Of a stretch of 21,915 nucleotides of DNA, positions 8,003 to 15,611 are shown piece after piece. The position numbers and the translations under genes are program-made. The stretch's first letter is position 1. Each line of letters begins with the position of its first letter. Origin of the DNA: CAYXVB01 sp964467785 (GTDB lineage Bacteria; Bdellovibrionota; UBA1018); NCBI GenBank assembly GCA_964467785.1, contig CAYXVB010000051.1, positions 1 to 21,915 on the forward strand, read 5' to 3'. The notes beneath the pieces were generated by a model. It saw nothing but the letters and a program-made list of their open reading frames with translations, had not been told where the DNA came from and did no database searches.

Positions 8003-9369
8003 AGCGCGCCTCCAATAGGGATGCCGATGTTCAGCCCGATGCTTCGGGCATAGAACGGAGTAAGCAGCGCTCCACTTGCCGTCTGCGCGGTCTGATTCCA
8101 TTCAATGTAGTTGACCTCGCCAAACATTCGGGCAAAGCGGACTCGCATCCAAAGCTCAGCATAAGAAGTGCCATTGATCGGAGGATAATAGAATCCGCCC
8201 AGGGTCAGATCATGCCCCTTGCCGAACGCGTCCGTCCACGTGAGTTCCGAACCCTGCGGAAAGCGGAGCAGGAAATAGTAATGGCCTTGCGAGGCAAAGC
8301 CGACAAATTGTCCTCCCACGTTCAGGCTCAGGGCAAACCGCCGATCAAGAAAGCGGAACGAACGACTGCGCAGATAAACTCCGAGACTGGAAAGCAGGTG
8401 TCGCTCCGTCATGGCGCTCACAAAAGTCGTCACTTGGATGTCGTCGCTGAAGTAATAGGAACCGTAGACCGCAGCCATGAGTGCTGCGGTCGAGACGCTC
8501 TCCCCGTTTCCGGTGAAATCGAACGCATACGGGCCCGCTCCACCCGAGAGGCGCAGATAGTAGGCGCGTTCCGGGATGTGATAATTGAAAACGACGCGAT
8601 CGCCGTTGACAGCTTCGATTTCCACCGTGCCTGGCTGTTGCCTCAATCTCAGAAGCCAAAGCCCCGGACGAATCGGGCGAAGCGGCATCCCATTGAATCG
8701 GATCTCCTCGCCAGCCCCTTCCCAGCGCAGATAGACTTCGAGATCGGAGACTCGATAAGACTCGCCCTCGGAGTAAACATAGCGGCAGCCGGCCATGATC
8801 CAGGTCTTGCCGGAGCCCAGGCGGTTGTCGATCGCTTTGAGCCCGAAGGTCGAACAAGTAGTGTCCGTCGCAAAAAGCTCCTCGCGCGCGACCCCCTCCG
8901 CCTTGAATCGCAACCCGGCCTTTGCCCGGTGAATCCGTCCTCCACGACTGACCTGGACCTCGATCCCGTATTCGGGCTCGCCAAAGAGAGCGACCGGAAT
9001 CGCGGCATGCCACGTGCCATCCGACTCGCGGACAAACTGCTGGCTGGCGCCCGATGCGGTGACCACGCCGCCATCAATATCGTTGGCGCGCACAATCAGC
9101 TGCCCGCGCGGCAGCACGAGCACGTCCATCGACCGGACCCAATCAAAGCTCCGGGTGCCAAGCCCGAGCGAGACGCCCTCGATGGGCGGATCGCGCCAGA
9201 TCGCCTCATATTGCGCGATTCCGATCCGCGTCGGTTTCCAGGCCGTGGGCGAATCCTCGGACAAGACCTCGTGATCCAACGACGCAGGAATCGGAAAGGA
9301 GGAAGCCCGTGCATCAACGGAGCATGCCAACTGAAGAATAGCCAGCGCAACAAGGAGTCTCTGGATCAT
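7999..9369 (-). CDS. Secreted, probably outer-membrane protein of unknown function
   Basis: I do not recognise a family for this 456-residue protein. It begins with a signal peptide (MIQRLLVALAILQLACSVDARA, likely cleaved before SSFP; Cys16 is not in a proper lipobox). Residues about 30-160 contain beta-type segments (MDVLVLPRGQLIVRAND). The middle has two cysteines (TTCSTFG and AGCRYVY) that could pair. From about residue 270 the sequence alternates polar and aromatic residues in 10-residue stretches (YYLRLSGGAG, AAVYGSYYFSDD, QFVGFASQGHYYFLLRF, YAELWMRVRFARMFGEVNY), as in outer-membrane beta-barrels, but it ends in GGAL rather than a terminal Phe/Trp. It lies 42 nt after the histidine kinase stop and overlaps the DUF962 start, so the three are probably one operon. 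The barrel call is inference from pattern. Confidence 0.72.
   Translation of the reverse strand: MIQRLLVALAILQLACSVDARASSFPIPASLDHEVLSEDSPTAWKPTRIGIAQYEAIWRDPPIEGVSLGLGTRSFDWVRSMDVLVLPRGQLIVRANDIDGGVVTASGASQQFVRESDGTWHAAIPVALFGEPEYGIEVQVSRGGRIHRAKAGLRFKAEGVAREELFATDTTCSTFGLKAIDNRLGSGKTWIMAGCRYVYSEGESYRVSDLEVYLRWEGAGEEIRFNGMPLRPIRPGLWLLRLRQQPGTVEIEAVNGDRVVFNYHIPERAYYLRLSGGAGPYAFDFTGNGESVSTAALMAAVYGSYYFSDDIQVTTFVSAMTERHLLSSLGVYLRSRSFRFLDRRFALSLNVGGQFVGFASQGHYYFLLRFPQGSELTWTDAFGKGHDLTLGGFYYPPINGTSYAELWMRVRFARMFGEVNYIEWNQTAQTASGALLTPFYARSIGLNIGIPIGGAL
8009..8013 (-). promoter_or_regulatory. Shine-Dalgarno site supporting a TTG start for the DUF962 gene
   Basis: On the minus strand GGAGG sits 6 nt before TTG (8002-8000), which overlaps the upstream TGA stop (8001-7999). 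This combination sets the start and implies translational coupling. Confidence 0.7.
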
Positions 9370-9411
9370 GGACTCAGAAGTATATCCCCGTCGAGACGAG
9401 CGGCAACCTTT

Positions 9412-10659
9412 TCATGCGACCTGAGGCAACACGCTCTCTTGAGCGATCGGGAGCTCGATCACAAAGCACGTATGACCAAAATGCCGATCGAACCACAAGG
9501 CTCCGTGATTGGTCTCGATCAGCCCCCTCGCTGCCGAAAGCCCAAGGCCCGTGCCCTTGCCGATGCATTTGGTCGTGAAGAAGGGGTTCATCATCCTCTC
9601 CGCTACCTCGCGAGAGATTCGCGGACCCGAGTCAATCACCAGGATGCGCGCCAAGGCCCCTTCCTGTTCGAAGGAGACCTCGATCCAACGAATCTCGGCA
9701 TGCTCTACCGCCTCGATCGAATTCTGGATCAGGTTCGAAAAGGCTTGCGCCACCTGTTCCTGCCGACAGAGGAGCGGAAGCTCCAAGTCTCCCGTGCATT
9801 TGATCTCGATTCCCGCGTCCGAGATCCGGGCCCGCCAGAAGTCCAATGCCGACTCCGCCAGGATCGCCGCAGTGACGGTGACAGGTTCCTGATCGCCTGG
9901 GAGGCTGGCGCACCTCAAGAGCCTATCGACGATGCACGCGATTCTCCCCACGCCGCGATTGATTGCTTCGAGGTCTTTGTCGAGCTCCGCGGAGGGATTC
10001 AGTGCTTTCATGCGGTCTGAGGTCGCCTGGATGATTGCAAGCGGGTTATTGATCTCATGCGCGATCCCGCGCGCCATGTCCGCCAGTCCCTGAGCCCGGG
10101 AAGAGACCGCGAACTCCTCTAACTCCCTTTGCTTCCGAACGCTCCACAACTCCCATCGCTCGCGCGCCCGAATTCGCAGCTCCAGCGCGATCCCGAAGAG
10201 CAGGATTCCTCCCACGGCACAAAGCGACCCGAGTGTGAGCGCACCGTTGTCGAGCGCGAGTAGCGTCCCTACGACGAGCATCAGATGGACGGCGAGGAAC
10301 TTCCTCTTGGTGATCGGCAACGCCACTAAAAAAGAACAGAGCATGTACGAGAACAGCTGAGGCAACCGAAACCCGACCATCGCGATCGAACCCGCCTGAT
10401 GAAGCATCAGTATGACGGAATAAATAATGAACAATGCCGTAATGGATCGGCGCCGTTTCTTGACGGTCGCGACAGCGGCACTCATTACACTGAACGCCGA
10501 GATCAAGGCGGCTCCGGCGATCATCAAGCGCGTCTGAAAATTGATCTCTCCACTCGACCACGCAAAAAGAGGCGCGTATAGCCCGCCAAGCGCCATCAGC
10601 TCGACTGCGAGCTTTTCGTCTGGATTGAGGTGATAAAAAAATCGGCTTGCCGATTTCAC
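9412..10659 (-). CDS. Membrane sensor histidine kinase without an adjacent response regulator
   Basis: The protein has 415 residues. Residues about 20-160 hold roughly six hydrophobic segments with short loops and no large periplasmic sensor domain, so the signal is likely sensed in or near the membrane. Next come the dimerisation/phospho-acceptor box (GIAHEINNPLAII, His201), the N box (NLIQNSIEA, Asn313), DSGP (343-346), the F box (NPFFTTK) and the G2 box (GKGTGLGLS, 368-375). All catalytic boxes are intact. No receiver domain is fused, and no response regulator lies in the window, so the partner is encoded elsewhere. The GTG at 10659 is the earliest start in this frame (a stop lies just upstream) and sits inside a 9-bp inverted repeat. 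It heads the operon with the secreted protein and DUF962 genes. Confidence 0.92.
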   Translation of the reverse strand: MKSASRFFYHLNPDEKLAVELMALGGLYAPLFAWSSGEINFQTRLMIAGAALISAFSVMSAAVATVKKRRRSITALFIIYSVILMLHQAGSIAMVGFRLPQLFSYMLCSFLVALPITKRKFLAVHLMLVVGTLLALDNGALTLGSLCAVGGILLFGIALELRIRARERWELWSVRKQRELEEFAVSSRAQGLADMARGIAHEINNPLAIIQATSDRMKALNPSAELDKDLEAINRGVGRIACIVDRLLRCASLPGDQEPVTVTAAILAESALDFWRARISDAGIEIKCTGDLELPLLCRQEQVAQAFSNLIQNSIEAVEHAEIRWIEVSFEQEGALARILVIDSGPRISREVAERMMNPFFTTKCIGKGTGLGLSAARGLIETNHGALWFDRHFGHTCFVIELPIAQESVLPQVA

Positions 10660-10686
10660 TTCAGTCTTATCGACAAAAAGTGAAAT
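10653..10686 (-). promoter_or_regulatory. Inverted repeat burying the GTG start codon of the histidine kinase
   Basis: ATTTCACTT (10653-10661) and AAGTGAAAT (10678-10686) are perfect 9-bp inverted repeats with a 16-nt spacer. Read on the minus strand, the second arm contains the GTG start, and the spacer would hold any weak Shine-Dalgarno (GATAAGA). In mRNA this could form a hairpin that limits initiation; as DNA it could be a dimer-binding operator. The symmetry is seen; the function is inferred. Confidence 0.45.
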
Positions 10687-10692
10687 TCATTG

Positions 10693-10720
10693 AAATTACG
10701 GTAATTTAGAATTGTTACAA
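10693..10720. promoter_or_regulatory. Palindromic operator-like sites upstream of the histidine kinase
   Basis: AAATTACGGTAATTT (10693-10707) has perfect 7-bp arms around one base. Close by is TTGTTACAA (10712-10720), with 4-bp arms around one base. TGAAATT is repeated at 10681 and 10691, exactly 10 nt apart. The 120-nt gap between trmL and the kinase is clearly more AT-rich than its surroundings and must hold the kinase promoter. A weak TTGTAA/TAATTT pair with a 16-nt spacer overlaps these palindromes on the minus strand. Confidence 0.4.
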
Positions 10721-10779
10721 AAATCGAAAACGAAACACGCTGCCGAAATGCGTCCTCAGTGCCTGCCCAATCGCCCAAA

Positions 10780-11244
10780 TCACGGGCCAAGCTGCCGGAT
10801 GGCCTCATAAACAGCGATACTGACGGCGTTGGAAAGATTAAGCGAACGAACGCGCGCGTCATACATCGGGATCCGAACGCACTCGGTAGGATGCGCGTTA
10901 ACCAGCCAGTCCGGCAATCCCATCGTCTCCTTGCCAAAGATCAAATAGGTGCCCGGCTTGTACTCCCGCGAGAACACGGTATGCGACTCCTTTTTGGTGA
11001 AAAACGCGAGCGAGGCATCTTCGGGCAACGAAGCCATGAAAGCTTCGATGCTCTTGTGGGTGACCACGCTGAGGTGCTCCCAGTAATCCAATCCCGCCCG
11101 TCGCAAACGCGACGCCGTGATCTCAAATCCCAGTGGCTCCACCAGATGAAGCGTGCACTGGGTCGCGAGACATAGCCTCCCGATCGACCCCGTGTTCTGG
11201 GGAATTTCGGGCTCCATCAAAACGACATGCAATCCGTGCGGCAC
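10780..11244 (-). CDS. trmL: tRNA (cytidine(34)-2'-O)-methyltransferase TrmL (SPOUT family)
   Basis: TrmL methylates the 2'-OH of the wobble nucleotide in certain tRNA-Leu isoacceptors, using S-adenosylmethionine. The 154-residue protein has the whole family pattern: MEPEIPQNTGSIGRLC at the N-terminus, HLVEPLGFEITASRLRRAGL and DYWEHL, LIFGKETMGLP, and the C-terminal knot RSLNLSNAVSIAVYEA. Length is typical. The GTG at 11244 starts the frame; a TTG at 11232 would align slightly better with E. coli TrmL, and neither has a strong Shine-Dalgarno. It lies 28 nt after asnS and is probably the last gene of the pepA-asnS-trmL operon, which puts two tRNA-handling genes together. Confidence 0.93.
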   Translation of the reverse strand: MPHGLHVVLMEPEIPQNTGSIGRLCLATQCTLHLVEPLGFEITASRLRRAGLDYWEHLSVVTHKSIEAFMASLPEDASLAFFTKKESHTVFSREYKPGTYLIFGKETMGLPDWLVNAHPTECVRIPMYDARVRSLNLSNAVSIAVYEAIRQLGP

Positions 11245-11272
11245 TGCTCAAATACCCGCGGCTTCCCGCTAC

Positions 11273-12595
11273 TCAGGGACGAAGCGTATTGAGCATGCGC
11301 GGAAACGGAATCGTCTCACGCACGTGTTCAACACCGGTCATCCACGCGACCGTGCGTTCCAAACCCAGTCCAAATCCCGAGTGTGGCACGGAGCCGAAAC
11401 GACGCAGATCCAGGTACCAGGAGTAGTCCTTCTCGCTCAGCTGATGCTCGGCGATCCGGCGTCTGAGGACATCGACGTTCTCCTCGCGCTGACCGCCGCC
11501 GATGATCTCGCCATAGCCATCGGGCGCGATCAAATCGCAGCCGAGAGCATACTTGCCCGTACCTTCCACACCAGGGCCGCCGACCGTGTCGGACTGCTTG
11601 AAGTAGAAGGCCTTGATCTGCGACGGCATGTGGTGGACGAAAACCGGCTTGCCGAACTCCTTACCGAGCTCGGTCTCATGAGGCGCGCCGAAATCCTCTC
11701 CCCACGGAATACCCACGCCGCGCTTTTCGAGCACCCGGATGGCCTCGTCGTAAGAGATTCGCGGGAACGGCCCCTTGATCGACTCGAGTTGCGCCAGGTC
11801 ACGCTCGAGAATCTTGAGCTCGGGCGCGCGATGAGCGAGCACCGTCTGCACGATATGCTCGATGAATTTCTCACCCAAGGTCATATTGTCGTCGAGGTCG
11901 GCATAAGCCACTTCGGGCTCCACCATCCAGAACTCGGTCAGGTGCTTGCGGGTCTTTGACTTCTCGGCGCGAAAAGTCGGGCCGAAGACGTAGATCTTGC
12001 CAAAGGCCATCGCTCCCACTTCGCCGTAAAGCTGCCCGGATTGGGTCAGGTAAGCCTTTTCGTCGAAGTAGTTGGTACCGAATAACGTCGAAGTGCCTTC
12101 GCAGGCCGAGGGAGTCAGAATCGGCGCATCAAAGCGGATGAAACCCTGCTTGTCGAAGAACTCGTTGATCGCGCGCATGATCTCCGAGCGAACGCGGAGG
12201 GCCGCCCATTGGCGTTGTGAACGAACCCAGAGGTGGCGGTTCTCCATGAGAAACTCCACGCCGTGCTCTTTGGGAGAGATCGGGTACGGATCAGCGATCT
12301 GAACCGGCTTGATGGACTGCACGCCCATCTCGTACCCTCCCGGTTGACGAGGAGCCGAGCGGATGATGCCCGTCACTTCGACTGAGGATTCTTGGGTAAG
12401 CTTTTCAAACAAGTCAAAAAACTCTTCCGAAGTCTCACCCTTGAAGAGCACGCCCTGCATGAGCCCCGTGCCGTCGCGCAGGATCAGGAACTTGATCTTG
12501 CCCGAGCTGCGCTTCTGGTAGACCCAGCCGCGAACAGTGACCACTTGACCGTCGTGCTGAGCGGCGTTCTCGATATAAAAGCGGTTCGGCGTCAT
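11273..12595 (-). CDS. asnS: Asparaginyl-tRNA synthetase
   Basis: This class IIb synthetase charges tRNA-Asn with asparagine. The 440-residue product starts with an OB-fold anticodon-binding domain (VTVRGWVYQKRSSGKIKF, about residues 1-110). The catalytic core contains ENRHLWVRS, the AsnRS-type PILTPSACEGTSTLF, motif 2 GPTFRAEKSKTRKHLTEFW and motif 3 GFGLGLERTVAWMTG near the C-terminus. The SACEGTSTLF segment and the lack of a GAD insertion separate it from bacterial AspRS. The ATG at 12595 has GAGGAAG 9 nt upstream. It is 25 nt downstream of pepA and 28 nt upstream of trmL. Its presence means direct Asn-tRNA charging is available in this organism. Confidence 0.97.
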   Translation of the reverse strand: MTPNRFYIENAAQHDGQVVTVRGWVYQKRSSGKIKFLILRDGTGLMQGVLFKGETSEEFFDLFEKLTQESSVEVTGIIRSAPRQPGGYEMGVQSIKPVQIADPYPISPKEHGVEFLMENRHLWVRSQRQWAALRVRSEIMRAINEFFDKQGFIRFDAPILTPSACEGTSTLFGTNYFDEKAYLTQSGQLYGEVGAMAFGKIYVFGPTFRAEKSKTRKHLTEFWMVEPEVAYADLDDNMTLGEKFIEHIVQTVLAHRAPELKILERDLAQLESIKGPFPRISYDEAIRVLEKRGVGIPWGEDFGAPHETELGKEFGKPVFVHHMPSQIKAFYFKQSDTVGGPGVEGTGKYALGCDLIAPDGYGEIIGGGQREENVDVLRRRIAEHQLSEKDYSWYLDLRRFGSVPHSGFGLGLERTVAWMTGVEHVRETIPFPRMLNTLRP

Positions 12596-12620
12596 TTCGT
12601 CTCACTTCCTCAAAAATGGA

Positions 12621-14153
12621 TCAGAAGTCCATCGCCAGCTGCGCCAAGGTGCGGACGTAAGTACCGTTCGCTCCCTTTTTGGGCAGATAAGACAGATGGG
12701 TCAAGCCCGTCGCTGTCGCAGCGATGTCGAGGTGGGCCCATGGCACCCCTTTGCGGATGAACTGCTTGAGGAAGACCGCACCGCGGATCGTGCCACCGTT
12801 GCTGTCATTGCAAGAGTTGCGCATGTCAGCGGTGTCCGACTTCATGTCCTCAAAGTAATCGTCCCAGCAGGGGAGCTGCCACAGGCGCTCGCCATTGGTG
12901 TCGCCGGCCTTCTTGATCGCGTCGACGAGGATTTGATTGTTGCCCAGAACGCCGCAGCACATCTTGCCCAGCGCGATGGAGACGGCGCCCGTCAGGGTCG
13001 CGGCGTCCACGACGGCGTCCGGCTTGTAATCCTGCGCGAGGTCAAGCAAGTCGGCCAGGATCAGGCGTCCTTCGGCGTCAGTGTTGATGATCTCGACCGT
13101 CTTGCCATTGCGGGCCTTGATCACGGTCGAAGGGACGATCGCATTGCCGTCCGGCATGTTCTCGGTGAAGCCCAGCACGCAAACGATGCGGGTCGGAACT
13201 TTCCAGAGCGAAGCGAGGATCGTCGCGCCCATCATCGTGGCCGCGCCGGTCATGTCGTGCTTCATCTCTTCCATGCGGGCCGACGGCTTGATCGAGATGC
13301 CGCCCGTGTCGAAAGTAATACCCTTGCCGACGAGAGCGATCGTCTTGGGGTTCTTCACGCCCTTGGGAGCGTACTCGAGGACAATCACGCGGCCTTCGCG
13401 TTCCGAGCCCTGACCGACACCGAGGAAGAGATTCATCTTCTCGCGGGCAGCCTCAGCCTCGTTCAGCACCTTGACCTTGAGACCGTACTGCTTGGCCAGC
13501 TTGCGGGCTTCGGCGGCGTAGTACTCCGGAATGCCGGTGTTGGCCGGCTCGTTGGACCAGTCACGGGTGACTTGCACCGCTTCGGCGACGGCCATCGCGC
13601 GCGAAAGCTCGCGATCGAGGCCAGCTTTCAGCTCTTTATCATGAGTGACGAAGGTGACCTTGGTCGGGCAAAAGTAGTCGCCGTCACCGTTGTCGGCCTT
13701 GGACTTATGTTTATCGAACTTGTACGCGTTGAGGACCAGGCCCTCGGCAAAGGCGCGGACGAGAGCGATGCGATTGGCACCAGCCGGCAGCCCGCGCGCT
13801 TCGAACAAGGTGTCGATCTGGACGGCCACCTTGAGGACTTTTTCGGCGCAAAGTTTAGCCCAAGCGTTACCACCTGCCTGGCGCGCTTTCTCTTCGGTCA
13901 GCTCGGCCGCTGGACCGGCGCCCACGAAGAGGACGCTGTCGGCAGGAGCCTTGCCGCCGAAGCGCACAAACTGCTGGCCACTCAACCGGCCATTGAAAGC
14001 GTCCGCCTTGCGAAGTCGTTCAACGGCATTTGCGTAAGCACCCGTGGGCGGAACGGCTTTCTTGCCGCCGTCCTGATACACGAACACGACGTCAGCGTCG
14101 ACGGCGCCGTTGGTGGAAGTGCGGGCTTCAAGATGAGTGGTTTTCCAAGACAT
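12621..14153 (-). CDS. pepA: Leucyl aminopeptidase (M17), PepA type
   Basis: This M17 di-zinc aminopeptidase removes N-terminal residues, chiefly Leu, from peptides in the cytoplasm; the family forms hexamers. The 510-residue protein has the expected metal ligands in GKGITFDTGG (Lys277, Asp282), KHDMTG (Asp300) and the signature NTDAEGRL (Asp359, Glu361), with catalytic Lys289 and Arg363 present. The N-terminal macro-like domain is less conserved, as usual. PepA of some bacteria also binds DNA, but nothing here shows that. The ATG at 14153 follows AAGGGAAAG on the minus strand. It leads the pepA-asnS-trmL group and is divergent from the sugar phosphotransferase gene 48 nt away. Confidence 0.96.
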   Translation of the reverse strand: MSWKTTHLEARTSTNGAVDADVVFVYQDGGKKAVPPTGAYANAVERLRKADAFNGRLSGQQFVRFGGKAPADSVLFVGAGPAAELTEEKARQAGGNAWAKLCAEKVLKVAVQIDTLFEARGLPAGANRIALVRAFAEGLVLNAYKFDKHKSKADNGDGDYFCPTKVTFVTHDKELKAGLDRELSRAMAVAEAVQVTRDWSNEPANTGIPEYYAAEARKLAKQYGLKVKVLNEAEAAREKMNLFLGVGQGSEREGRVIVLEYAPKGVKNPKTIALVGKGITFDTGGISIKPSARMEEMKHDMTGAATMMGATILASLWKVPTRIVCVLGFTENMPDGNAIVPSTVIKARNGKTVEIINTDAEGRLILADLLDLAQDYKPDAVVDAATLTGAVSIALGKMCCGVLGNNQILVDAIKKAGDTNGERLWQLPCWDDYFEDMKSDTADMRNSCNDSNGGTIRGAVFLKQFIRKGVPWAHLDIAATATGLTHLSYLPKKGANGTYVRTLAQLAMDF

Positions 14154-14201
14154 GATCTTTCCCTTCTAGATTGAGCGGATTCGAGTTAGACCTGTAACAT
14201 A

Positions 14202-15611
14202 ATGTTGAAGCGGTATCATCATATAGTTGGAGGCGCCTTCCGAGTGGTGGACGCCTGCGTGATCGGCGCAGCCTGGATCGCGTCGTACTGGCTTCGATTC
14301 CACCTTCCGATCATCGAAGTCACCAAGGGCTTTCCAAAGTTCGAGAAATACGCCGCCCTGACTCCGCTCGTGGTCGCCCTTTGGATGATCACCTTTTCAT
14401 CCATGGGCATTTATCAGTCCCGCCGCATGCTTCGGCGGACGGACGAGGCACACCTGCTTCTCCGCGCCCATGCCACGGCGATGCTTTTCTTCATCTCGAT
14501 CACCTACCTCTTCAGCGAATACAAATATTCCCGCGGGGTGATGATCTACTTCGGTGTGATCGGAACCGTCCTGTTGGTGGCTTTCCGCCTCATTCTTCGT
14601 AACTCATTGCGTCATGTCAGACGTAGGGGTTTCAATCTCCGCCACGTCCTGATCGTCGGCGAAGGCTCGGCGGTTGAAAGTCTGATCCACAAGCTCGACA
14701 AATTCCCGGAGCTCGGATTCCGTACCGTCGGTGTGGTCGCGCAAAGCGGCTCCCCTGCAAGCCTCAAAGGTACCATCGGCGGCAAGAAGATCCTCGGCCA
14801 CTTCGACCGGATCCACGAACTGATCATCCAGACTCGCCCCGATCGGGTCGTGATCGCTCTACCGCGCAATCAGTACACGGACCTGGACCGGATCCTGAGC
14901 AGCCTTAAGGACGAAACCGTCGACATCCAGCTCATCCCCGACATCCACGAATTCGTGACCCTGGGTTGCGAAATCGAGGACTTCGACGGACTACCTTTGG
15001 TCAATATCAACGAGACACCGCTTTACGGCTGGGCCGCGCTGGCCAAGCGACTCACTGACATCATCGTGTCGGCCATCGCATTGCTCGCGCTCACACCGGT
15101 GATGATCTTGATCGCCGCGGCCATCAAACTGACCTCAAAAGGCCCTATTTTTTACCGCCAAGAACGCATGGGTCTGGATGGGCGCGCCTTTGACATGATC
15201 AAGTTCCGGTCCATGAAGGTGGATGCCGAAAGCCAAACCGGCGCGGTCTGGGCACGGCCCAATGATGACCGACGCACTGTCTTGGGCTCTTTCCTCCGGG
15301 CGACTAGTCTCGACGAGCTCCCCCAATTCTGGAACGTCCTGGTCGGAGACATGTCCTTGGTCGGCCCACGCCCTGAGCGGCCGGTCTTCGTCCACAAGTT
15401 CCGCCACGACATTCCTCACTACATGCTCCGCCACAAGGTCAAGGCTGGGATCACGGGCTGGGCGCAGGTCAATGGTTGGCGCGGAGATACTTCGCTCGAA
15501 CGCCGAATCGAATGTGATCTATACTATATCCGGAACTGGTCCTACCTCATGGATTGGAAGATCATGCTGATGACCGTCTGGAAAGGCTTCGTCAACAAGA
15601 ATGCCTATTGA
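14202..15611 (+). CDS. Undecaprenyl-phosphate sugar phosphotransferase (WcaJ-like polyisoprenyl-phosphate hexose-1-phosphate transferase)
   Basis: These enzymes start exopolysaccharide or capsule repeat synthesis by moving a sugar-1-phosphate, often glucose-1-phosphate, from a UDP-sugar to undecaprenyl phosphate in the inner membrane. The 469-residue protein has the full architecture: about four N-terminal TM segments (roughly residues 12-132), a CoA-binding-like Rossmann domain (from VLIVGEGSA, 149-157), a re-entrant hydrophobic helix (283-306), then the catalytic domain with KFRSMKVDAE, SLDELPQFWNVL (Asp371-Glu372), SLVGPRPERP and GITGWAQVNGWRG. The start ATG at 14202 has no clear Shine-Dalgarno. 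Its 3' end overlaps the LptF-like gene by 11 nt. No glycosyltransferase, Wzx or Wzy genes are nearby, so the rest of the pathway is elsewhere. The exact sugar is not certain. Confidence 0.93.
   Translation: MLKRYHHIVGGAFRVVDACVIGAAWIASYWLRFHLPIIEVTKGFPKFEKYAALTPLVVALWMITFSSMGIYQSRRMLRRTDEAHLLLRAHATAMLFFISITYLFSEYKYSRGVMIYFGVIGTVLLVAFRLILRNSLRHVRRRGFNLRHVLIVGEGSAVESLIHKLDKFPELGFRTVGVVAQSGSPASLKGTIGGKKILGHFDRIHELIIQTRPDRVVIALPRNQYTDLDRILSSLKDETVDIQLIPDIHEFVTLGCEIEDFDGLPLVNINETPLYGWAALAKRLTDIIVSAIALLALTPVMILIAAAIKLTSKGPIFYRQERMGLDGRAFDMIKFRSMKVDAESQTGAVWARPNDDRRTVLGSFLRATSLDELPQFWNVLVGDMSLVGPRPERPVFVHKFRHDIPHYMLRHKVKAGITGWAQVNGWRGDTSLERRIECDLYYIRNWSYLMDWKIMLMTVWKGFVNKNAY

Noticed and set aside
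8003..8101. ATG at 8101 as start of the DUF962 gene
   Set aside because: It would add 33 residues overlapping the upstream gene and unlike the family; TTG at 8002 has GGAGG 6 nt upstream and a TTGA stop-start overlap.
8212..10020. 602-codon open frame on + crossing two genes
   Set aside because: It is antisense to the secreted-protein and histidine kinase genes, spans their junction, is rich in Arg/Asp/Ala with no domain, and is explained by high third-position GC on the other strand.
10656..10937. 93-codon frame on - between trmL and the kinase
   Set aside because: Mostly overlaps trmL out of frame and ends in the AT-rich promoter region; no family resemblance.
11153..11959. 268-codon open frame on +
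   Set aside because: Antisense to asnS and the start of trmL, both of which are unmistakable.
12696..14174. 492-codon open frame on +
   Set aside because: Exactly antisense to pepA, whose protein keeps all catalytic residues; the + frame has no recognisable motif.
14171..14200. TTGAGC/TAACAT promoter for the sugar phosphotransferase
   Set aside because: The -10 would place the transcript start just past the ATG at 14202, so it is unlikely to be the functional promoter unless translation starts further in.
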